The notes under the pieces are model-generated. The model was given only the letters and a program-made list of their open reading frames with translations. It ran no database searches and was not told the DNA's origin. DNA of 64,000 nucleotides, from NCBI RefSeq assembly GCF_000960995.1, contig NZ_CP009434.1:1984001-2048000 (forward strand), read 5' to 3'. Shown one piece after another: positions 1 to 7,500 of the stretch (within the stretch, counting starts at the first letter, position 1; each line of letters begins with the position of its first letter). A program made the position numbers and the translations under genes. This DNA is from Burkholderia glumae LMG 2196 = ATCC 33617 (GTDB taxonomy: Bacteria > Pseudomonadota > Gammaproteobacteria > Burkholderiales > Burkholderiaceae).

Positions 1-179
1 GTCGCGTCCGCCTCGGACGTGACGTTGACGGTCGGCAGCGCGGTGACCGCCTGCTGCGCGTGGGCCGCGCCCGCCCAGGCCGCGCACAGTGCCAGCGCGA
101 TCGGCGTGAGCCGCACCGCGCCCGCCGGTCGATACGAAACGCGCTTACCGCGTCGCCACAAGTCCATCGAGATACCCAT
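1..179 (-). CDS. TonB-dependent siderophore receptor, N-terminus only (cut by window edge)
   Basis: Only the first 59 codons are visible. They encode a positively charged start, a hydrophobic stretch (LTPIALALCAAWAGAAHA) with an AHA-QQ signal-peptidase-like site, then LPTVNVTSEA, which is the kind of TonB-box region seen at the mature N-terminus of outer-membrane siderophore receptors. The gene runs the same way as the NRPS/ABC genes and is preceded, at 388-406, by a Fur-box-like sequence, so it is probably the outer-membrane receptor for the siderophore made by this locus. An ATG at 179 was chosen as start; a second in-frame ATG lies four codons later. The family assignment is inferred from the export signal, the TonB-box-like segment and the context, because the plug and barrel lie outside the window. 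Confidence 0.75.
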   Translation of the reverse strand, partial: MGISMDLWRRGKRVSYRPAGAVRLTPIALALCAAWAGAAHAQQAVTALPTVNVTSEADA

Positions 180-387
180 TTTCTTCGTTGCGCTCCGTGT
201 GTGGTCTTTCGCCGTGTGGTCTTTCGGCCGCCGCAGCCGGATCGACAGCTTCCGGCGGTCGCTTGTAAGAGTGAGAATCACCGCCGGGGCTCGGCGCGTG
301 CTCGAGACCGGCACGGCGAGCGATCGGCGATCGCATTTGGCCGGCCTTGATGCACCCCCTGGCCAAACTGCGAGTGGGAATATTACC

Positions 388-406
388 GATAACGATTCTC
401 ATTTGC
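388..406. promoter_or_regulatory. Fur-box-like site upstream of the receptor gene
   Basis: GATAACGATTCTCATTTGC matches the 19-base consensus GATAATGATAATCATTATC at 14 positions. It lies in an AT-richer patch about 210 bases before the receptor start. This fits iron-dependent repression by Fur, which is inferred from sequence match and context. Confidence 0.7.
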
Positions 407-452
407 AATTTATTTACGAGACGAAATGCGCCGCGAAATGCGCCGGCTTCAT

Positions 453-497
453 GGCCCTGTCCGCGGCCCTGTCCGCGGCTCTGTCCGCGGCCCTGTC
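453..497. repeat. 12-bp tandem repeat, 3.75 copies
   Basis: The unit GGCCCTGTCCGC occurs at 453-464 and 465-476, once more with a single change at 477-488, then partially at 489-497. It lies just upstream of the Fur-like site of the receptor gene as that gene is read. Copy number could vary by slippage. Confidence 0.85.
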
Positions 498-687
498 GAA
501 CGCGCGCGCCGGGCGCGCCCGCGGCGATCGCGAGCGCCGGCGCCGCGGGCGCGTGCATGCCGTTTGCTCAAGTATCCTAACTAGATGACGCGCGGCGGGC
601 CGCGCCGGAAGCGGCCGCGCCGACCGGCGGCGCCGCGCGCCCCGCCCCGCCGCGCGCGGACGCGGCGGCGGCGCGGCGGCGGGCCGC

Positions 688-2715
688 TCAGGTGGAGGTG
701 AGCGTCTTGCGCAGCATCAGCGCGATCAGATACGGGCCGCCGATCAGCGTGGCGACGAGCCCCGAGGCGACCTCCTCCGGGAACACCAGCTGGCGGCCGA
801 GCCACTCGGCGAAGGTCATCAGCAAGGCGCCGATCACGGCCGCGACGAGGATCTGCGAAGCCGGCCGGCGCGCGCCGGAGAAGCGCGCGATATGCGGCGC
901 GATCAGGCCGACGAACGACAGCGGGCCGACCAGCATGGTCGAGGCGGCCGTCAGCACCGAGGCGAGCAGCAGGATCGTCACGCGGGCGCGGGCGACCGGC
1001 ACGCCGAGGCCGCCCGCCACGCCGGCACCGAGCCCGAGCGCCTCGACCCAGCGGCTCAGCAGCGGCGCGCCAGCCAGGCCGAGCAGCGCGATCACGGTGG
1101 CGCCATAGGCGATCGGCGCCTGCACGTAGTAGGTCGAGCCGACGATGAAGTTCAGCACCATTCCGACGCGCGAGTCGCCGCTCGACATCATCGCGCTGAC
1201 GATCGCCTGCAGCAGCGCGCTGATCGCCACGCCGATCAGCAGCAGCCGCTCCGGCGCGAACGCGGCCCGCGAGCCGAGCCACATCAGCAGCGCGAGCGTG
1301 ACGATCACGCCGCCCAGGCAGCTCGCGAACAGCACGCCCGGGCTCGGCAGCACGCCGGCGAACAGCACCGCCACGATGCCGAGCATGCCGCCCGAGCTGA
1401 CGCCGAGCAGGTCCGGGCTCGCCATCGGGTTGGCGGTGATGCGCTGGATCAGCGTGCCGCCGATCGCCAGCAGCACGCCGGCCGCGGCCGCCGCGATGGT
1501 GTGCGGCGCGCGCCAGAACAGGATCGCGCGCATCTGCTCGAGATCGCCGATGCGCCAGCCGTCGAGCGTGCGCGTGACGCCGAAGCTCAGCCCCATCACC
1601 AGCACCAGCGCGACGAGCGCGACCGGCAGCCGGCGCGCGAGCCGCGCGGGCGGGCCGGCGGCGATGCCGGCCGCGTGCAGGTCCGGCTGCGCGCGCAGCT
1701 TGGGCAGCAGCAGCAGCAACAGCGGCACGCCCACCAGCGAGGTGACGGTGCCGGTGGGAATCAGGTGCGCCGAGAACAGTTCGGCCGACGAGGCCACGCG
1801 CACCAGCTCGTCGGTCAGCCACAGCAGCGCGGCGCCGAGGCACGGCGCCCAGATCAGGCGCTGGCCGATGCGGCGCGCGCCGGCGAGCCGCGCGAGCGTG
1901 GGCGCGGCCAGCCCGACGAAGCCGATCACGCCGACCGTGGAGACCACCGCCGCGGTCAGCACCACCGAGACCAGCAGCGCCGCGACGCGCGTGCGATGCA
2001 GGCCCACGCCGAGGCTGCGCACCGTCGCGTCGCCGGCGTCGAACACGCCGAGCGGACGCCGCAGCAGCGCGGTGACGAGCGCGCAGCCGAGCACCGCCAG
2101 CGCGAGCATCCGGCTCTCGTGCCAGCCGGTCTGGTCGAGCGCGCCGCCGCCCCAGATCATCAGGCCGCGCAGCAGCTCGAAGTGCGCCATCGACAGCGCG
2201 AGGCAGATCGCCCCGCAGTAGAGGTTGACGATCATGCCCGACAGCACCACCGCGAGCGGCGCCATCTTCTGCCGCGCGGACAGCGCGAACACGATCAGCA
2301 TCGCGACGGTGCCGCCCGCCAGCGCGACCGCGGGGCGGCCCAGCGCGAGCCACGACGGCGCCCACAGATCGGCGAGCACCAGCGCGAGATAGGCGCCGGG
2401 AAACACGCCGAGCGTCATCGGCTCGGCGAGCGGATTGCGCAGCACCTGCTGCGCGAGCGTGCCGGCCAGCGCGAGCGCGCCGCCGCAGAGCAGCGTCATC
2501 GCGATGCGCGGCAGCATGCTGTCGCGCACCAGGATCTGGTGCAGGTCGCGCGGATCGGGCGCCAACAGCGCCTGCCAGAACGGCGCGCCGTCGAGCTCGG
2601 CGCGGATGCCGAGCGCCGCGAGCAGCAGCGAGACGGCCAGCAGCGCGCCCACCAGCCACCAGCGGAACTCGCGCGGCGCGGCGTGACGGGGCAAGGCCAT
2701 GGGATTACGCAACAC
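688..2715 (-). CDS. FhuB-type double-length ferric-siderophore ABC permease
   Basis: A 675-aa polytopic inner-membrane protein made of two FecCD-type halves (about residues 1-335 and 345-675), as in FhuB, where one chain supplies both permease halves. Each half carries the conserved motif before its last helices: GLAAPTLARL in the first and GLIAPHIARF in the second. It would move the siderophore complex across the inner membrane with the ATPase and binding protein encoded immediately upstream. The start is taken as GTG at 2713-2715, which overlaps the stop of the binding-protein gene and sits about 5 bases after a strong GGAGG; an ATG five codons later is the alternative. Family assignment is secure; the substrate is inferred from the NRPS context. 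Confidence 0.9.
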   Translation of the reverse strand: MLRNPMALPRHAAPREFRWWLVGALLAVSLLLAALGIRAELDGAPFWQALLAPDPRDLHQILVRDSMLPRIAMTLLCGGALALAGTLAQQVLRNPLAEPMTLGVFPGAYLALVLADLWAPSWLALGRPAVALAGGTVAMLIVFALSARQKMAPLAVVLSGMIVNLYCGAICLALSMAHFELLRGLMIWGGGALDQTGWHESRMLALAVLGCALVTALLRRPLGVFDAGDATVRSLGVGLHRTRVAALLVSVVLTAAVVSTVGVIGFVGLAAPTLARLAGARRIGQRLIWAPCLGAALLWLTDELVRVASSAELFSAHLIPTGTVTSLVGVPLLLLLLPKLRAQPDLHAAGIAAGPPARLARRLPVALVALVLVMGLSFGVTRTLDGWRIGDLEQMRAILFWRAPHTIAAAAAGVLLAIGGTLIQRITANPMASPDLLGVSSGGMLGIVAVLFAGVLPSPGVLFASCLGGVIVTLALLMWLGSRAAFAPERLLLIGVAISALLQAIVSAMMSSGDSRVGMVLNFIVGSTYYVQAPIAYGATVIALLGLAGAPLLSRWVEALGLGAGVAGGLGVPVARARVTILLLASVLTAASTMLVGPLSFVGLIAPHIARFSGARRPASQILVAAVIGALLMTFAEWLGRQLVFPEEVASGLVATLIGGPYLIALMLRKTLTST

Positions 2716-3709
2716 CGCCCCCTCCCGCGTCGATCGCCGTCAGCGCCGCCTCGATCGCCCCGGCGAAGCGTTGCATCGATACCAGTCCTCCGTAAGGCGC
2801 GATCACCGGCAGCGTCGCGACGCGCCGCTCGCGCACCGCCGGCAGCGCCTGCCAGATCGCGTTGTCGTCGAGCCCGCGGCGCGCGTCGGGCCTGACCGGG
2901 CCGACCAGCAGCAGGCTCGCCGCGGGCACCTCGGCGAGCCGCTGCAGCGGCACCAGCGCATAGCCCGCCTGGGTGGGCCATGCCGCGCCGCCGTCGCGCG
3001 GATGCGCGGCATTGGCCGCGCCGAGCCTGGCGAGCATCTCGTCGAACAGGCTGCCGCGGCCGTAGACGCGCAGATGGCGATCGTCCACCAGCTCGGCCAC
3101 GATCAGCGGATGGCGCAGCAGCGCCGGCCGGGCCGCGAGCCGCGCGCGCACCGCCTCGGTGGTGCGCGCCGCCTCGGCCACCAGCTGCTGCGCGCGCGCG
3201 GTGCGCCCGAGCCGCGCGCCGAGCGTGACCGTCTCGCCGCAGAGATCGCGGTACGGCTGCGCGCTCGTCATGTACTGGCTCAGGGTGATGGTGGGCGCCA
3301 CGCGCTGCAGCGTGCGCAGGGCCGGCAGGTGGCCCGGCGTGATCACCAGCAGGTCCGGCCGCAGCGCCAGCAGCACCTCGAAGTTGGGCTGGTACAGCAG
3401 GCCGATGTCGGCCACCCCCGGCGGCAGCGGCGGCTCGACGATCGAGCTGCGATACCAGTCGGGCAGCGAAACGCCGACCGGCACCACGCCGAGCGCGAGC
3501 AGCGTCTCGGTCAGCTCCCAGTTCATCGAGACGACGCGCGTGGGGAACCTGGCGGGCGCGGCGGCGGCCGGCGCCGCCGCGCGCAGCGGCGCGCACCAGG
3601 CCAGCGCGCCGAGCAGGCCGAACGCGCCGCCGCGCGCGAGCCAGCGGCGGCGCTGCGGATCGGGGCGCGGCATGGCGCGCGCGCGCCGAACGGAACGCGG
3701 CCGGCTCAT
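2705..3709 (-). CDS. FhuD-like periplasmic ferric-siderophore-binding protein
   Basis: A 334-aa class III solute-binding protein. The N-terminus carries an RRRWLARGG twin-arginine-like motif followed by a hydrophobic segment ending near LRAAAPA, so export may be by Tat, as known for some FhuD-like proteins. The mature part begins TRVVSMNWELTETLLALGV, the usual FhuD/FecB opening, and contains the RPDLLVITPG and IAPYGGL-type segments of the family. The start at 3709 overlaps the ATPase stop in an ATGA arrangement, and its own stop overlaps the permease start, so the three transport genes are translationally coupled. An ATG at 3673 is an alternative start that keeps the Tat motif. Confidence 0.88.
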   Translation of the reverse strand: MSRPRSVRRARAMPRPDPQRRRWLARGGAFGLLGALAWCAPLRAAAPAAAAPARFPTRVVSMNWELTETLLALGVVPVGVSLPDWYRSSIVEPPLPPGVADIGLLYQPNFEVLLALRPDLLVITPGHLPALRTLQRVAPTITLSQYMTSAQPYRDLCGETVTLGARLGRTARAQQLVAEAARTTEAVRARLAARPALLRHPLIVAELVDDRHLRVYGRGSLFDEMLARLGAANAAHPRDGGAAWPTQAGYALVPLQRLAEVPAASLLLVGPVRPDARRGLDDNAIWQALPAVRERRVATLPVIAPYGGLVSMQRFAGAIEAALTAIDAGGGGVA

Positions 3710-4500
3710 CGCGGATAACCGATGCGGTGGCCGCCGACCGGGTCGGTCATCACGCCCATCGGCACGCCGTAGATCGCCTCGAGGCTGTCCTCGCGCATGA
3801 TCTCCTCGGGGCCGGCCTGCATCAGCACGCGCCCGCCGCGCAGCGAGACCAGCTGCGTGCAGAAGCGCGTCGCCATGTTCACGTCGTGCAGCACCACCAC
3901 CGCCGTCATGCCGCGCGCGTCGCACAGCGTGCGGATCAGCTGCAGCACCTCGAGCTGGTGGCCGATGTCGAGTGCCGAGGTGGGCTCGTCGAGCAGCACG
4001 CAGCGGCTGTTCTGCGCGATCAGCATGGCCAGCCAGACACGCTGCCGCTCGCCGCCCGACAGGCTGTCCACCGGCCGCTCGGCATAGTGCGCCACGTCGG
4101 TGGAGGCCATCGCGTCCTCGACGTGGGCATGGTCCTCGCGCGTGAAGCGGCCGAGCGCGCCGTGCCACGGGTAGCGGCCGAGCGCCACCAGCTCGCGCAC
4201 CAGCAGCCCGTCGGTCTGCGGCGTGTATTGCGGCAGGTGCGCGACCTGCTGCGCGAAGCGGCGATGCGGCCAGCTTTCGAGCGGCGCGCCGTCGAACGCG
4301 ATGGTGCCGCGCGTGGGCGCGTGCAGGCGCGCCAGCAGGCGCATCAGCGAGGTCTTGCCGGAGCCGTTGTGGCCGATCAGGCCGACCACCTGCCCGGCCG
4401 GCACGTCGAGCGAAATGTCCTGCAGCAGGGTCTTGTCGCCGATCGAGAAATCGACGCCAGACAGGCGGTAGAGCGGCGTAGCGCCGGCGGATGTGGTCAC
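3706..4500 (-). CDS. FecE/FhuC-type iron-siderophore ABC transporter ATPase
   Basis: A 264-aa ATPase with Walker A GHNGSGKTS, signature LSGGERQR, Walker B CVLLDEPTSALD and the switch His in VVVLHDVN. This is the typical pattern and length of FecE/FhuC, which energise ferric-siderophore import. GTG at 4500 gives a family-sized protein beginning MTTSAGATPLYRLSGVDFSI; further upstream the frame has low-complexity sequence and overlaps the end of the NRPS gene. It lies 79 bases after the NRPS gene and overlaps the binding-protein gene at its end, so it is part of the same operon. Confidence 0.88.
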   Translation of the reverse strand: MTTSAGATPLYRLSGVDFSIGDKTLLQDISLDVPAGQVVGLIGHNGSGKTSLMRLLARLHAPTRGTIAFDGAPLESWPHRRFAQQVAHLPQYTPQTDGLLVRELVALGRYPWHGALGRFTREDHAHVEDAMASTDVAHYAERPVDSLSGGERQRVWLAMLIAQNSRCVLLDEPTSALDIGHQLEVLQLIRTLCDARGMTAVVVLHDVNMATRFCTQLVSLRGGRVLMQAGPEEIMREDSLEAIYGVPMGVMTDPVGGHRIGYPR

Positions 4501-4579
4501 GGCTTCGGTTCCATCCTCATCAGCATCGTCTTGCGGGAGCGGCGGGCGCGGCCCGCCGGGGTTGGCATTATCCGACAGT

Positions 4580-7500
4580 TCAGCCCTGCCGCGCGTCGTC
4601 GCGAACGATTTGCGCCGCGGCGGCCGCCTCCCGGTGCGATCGCGCGGCGCTCGCGGCACGGTCCGCCGGCGCCGCGAGCGCGCGCAGGCGGCGCGCCAGC
4701 TCGTCGTGCACGGCCGGATGCAGCACGATTCCGCTGTGCGTCGCGTCGGCCTCCAACAGCGTCACGCCCGCGCTCGTGTAGGGCCGCCAGTCGCGGTCGC
4801 GGCCGGCCACGGCGTCGCGCGAGGCCTGCCAGAAGGTGACCGGCACGTCGAGGCGCGGCAGCGCGTGGTCGAGCCGCAGCCGGTAATGCAGCGCGTCGAT
4901 CTCGGCGGCGCGGGCGAACAGGGGCCGCAGCAGCGCGCCGTCGGGCTGGGCGTCGAGCCAGCCCGGCAGCGCGTCGCGCGCGCCGGCCGGGCCGGCGTCG
5001 GCAGCGGGCCCGGCCTCGTGCGCGTCGGCGGTGCGCACCGCGGTGTCGAGCAGGCCGACGAAGTCGACCTCGTGACCGAGCGCGCGCAGCCGGGCCGCCA
5101 CCGTGAACGCGAGCCGGCCGCCGAACGACCAGCCGAGCAGCCGGTAGGGGCCGCGCGGCTGCGCGTCGAGCACGCTGCGCGTAGCGGCATCGGCGAGCGC
5201 GTCGAACGAGGCGGGCCAGTCGGCCGGCGTCGAGTCGGGCAGCGCGAAGCCGGGCGCGCGCAGCGCGACCACCGAGGCGACGCCCTGCAGCGCGGCCGCG
5301 AGGAAGCGGTATTCGCCGGTCAGGCCGAAGCCGGGATAGCAGCAGAACAGCGTGACGGCCGCATGCGCCGCGTTGAGCGGCTGGCGCAGCGGATCGGGCG
5401 ACGGCGCGAGCCGCGCCTCGGTGTAGAAGCGCTCGCGCCAGACCGCGAACGCGGCCTCGGCCGCCGGGTTCGCGCCCGCCACGGCGGCCGGCATGGCGCC
5501 GGCGGGCAGCCCGCCGAAGCCGCGCGGCGCGGCCGGCGCCGCCTCCCCGCCCGGCGCGCTGCGCGCGGCCGCGTCGGCCAGCGCGCGCACCTGCGCGTCG
5601 AACGCGGCGATCAGGCGCGCGAGCCGGGCCTCGTCCACCGCACGCTCGGCCGCGCTCCAGTCCACCTTGAGGCGGCCGTCGGCGATCAGGCCGTTCAGGT
5701 CGAGCCAGTGGCGCGGCCCGCGCGCGGCGCGGCCGAGCGTGCCGTCGCCGCTGTCCTCGGCGGCGAAGCCGAAGCGGCCCGCGCCGAGCCGCTCGTCGAA
5801 GCGGCCCAGGTAGTTGAAGCCGACCGTGGTGGCCGGCAGCGCGGCCAGCGCCGCGCGCGACGAGGCCAGGCCCGCGTAGCGCAGCAGGTTGTAGTGCAGC
5901 CCGTCGGCCGGCAGCTCGGCGCGGGCCGCGGCGATCGCGCGCCGCGTCGCGCCGGCGGTCTCGCGCGCCTCGATGCGCAGCGGGTACTGCGTCGTGAACC
6001 AGCCCACCGTGCGGCTCAGGTCGACGCCGGGCACCCGCTCGCCGCGGCCATGGCCCTCCAGCTCGACGATCACCGGCAGCTCGGGCAGCACCTGCGCGCA
6101 GGCATGCGCGAGCGCCGCGAGCAGCACGTCGTCGATGCGCCAGCCGGCATCGGTCAGGCACGCGGTGGCGGCGGCGTCGAGCGCCCAGGCGCGATGCCGC
6201 TGGCCGCCCTCGGCGCGCGGCGCGGCCGCGGGCGCGGTGCCCAGGCGCGCCTGCCACCAGGCCAGCTCGCTCAGCAGCTCCGGCTGCCTCGCGTAGGCCG
6301 CGAGCCGCCGCGACCAGTCGGCCCAGCCCGTGGCCGGGCGCGGCAGCGCGGGCGGCGCCCCGGCCGGCGCGGCGCGCGCGGCATCGTAGGCGCTCAGCAG
6401 ATCGTCGAGCAGGATCCGCCACGACACGCCGTCCATCACCAGGTGATGGGCCACGATCAGCAGTCGCGCGCCGTCGGGCGTCGCCATGGCCGCCGCGCGG
6501 ATCAGCGGCCCGGCGGCCAGATCGAGGCTGCCGTGCAGGCGCTCGGCCTGGCGCGCGAGCGCGGCGCGCCACGCGCCGGCATCGCTGCCGGCTGCGCGCA
6601 GGTCGATCGATTCGAACGCGGCCTCGGCCAGCGCGGCCGAGGCCGAGGGGGGAGCGATCGTCTGGGTCCAGGCCGCGCCGGCCGGATCGCGGACGAAGCG
6701 CACGCGCAGCGCGTCGTGGGTGGCGAGCAGCGCCGCGAACGCGCCGCGCAGCGCGGCCGCCTCGAGCGGCTCGGCGCTCGTCAGCAGCACCGACTGGTTC
6801 CAGCGCGAGGGCGCGTCGGGAAATTGCTCGAAGAACCACTGCTGCATCGGCACGAGCGGCGCGTCCTGCGGGCCGTCCTGCGGGTCATCGGGCGGGCCGT
6901 CCTGCGGGCCGGCCGCGGCGCCCTCGCCCGGCGCCGCATCGGCGCGCTGCGCGACGCGTGCGAGCGCGCGCACGCTCGGATGCTCGAACACCTGCCGCGC
7001 ACTGACGATCCAGCCGGCCGCGCGAGCCTGCGCGATCACCCGCAGGCTCGAGATCGAATCGCCGCCGAGCGCGAAGAACGCATCGGTCACGCCGAAATCG
7101 CGGCGCCCCAGCACGGTCTGCCAGATCGCCAGCAAGGTGGTTTCGAGCGGGCCGTCGGGCGGCACCGCACGGCCGGCGACGGTGTCGTCGGGCTCGGGCA
7201 GCGCGCGGCGGTCGAGCTTGCCGTTGGGCAGCGTGGGCAGCGCGGCCAGCGCGACGCAGAGCGACGGCACGTGCGAGGCCGGCAGGGTGGCCGCGAGCGC
7301 CTCGCGCACCGCCTCGGGCGCGGCCGTGCCGGTGAAGTAGGCCACCAGCCGCTTGCGCTCGCCGGCGCCGCGCAGATCCACCACGCCCTCGCGCACGCCG
7401 GCCGCGCGCCGCAGCGCCGTCTCGATCTCGCCGAGCTCGATGCGGTGGCCGCGCAGCTTGATCTGCTGGTCGAGCCGGCCGAGAAAGTCGATGGTGCCGT

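Larger units (their letters stand above)
180..687. other. Intergenic region between permease gene and receptor gene
   Basis: This 508-base gap holds the receptor's presumed promoter, with a Fur-box-like site at 388-406 and a weaker GTGA/TCAC dyad at 271-281. It also carries a 12-bp tandem repeat at 453-497. The part next to the permease stop (590-687) is extremely GC-rich, with no clear T-tract terminator. No convincing protein gene is seen. Confidence 0.6.

Noticed and set aside
453..497. Possible CRISPR-like repeats (also 23787-23827)
   Set aside because: Units are 11-12 bases in direct tandem without spacers and with no cas genes nearby.
892..4839. Long plus-strand frames over the ABC transporter genes
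   Set aside because: Arg/Gln/His-rich shadow translations; the minus strand has intact permease, binding protein and ATPase.
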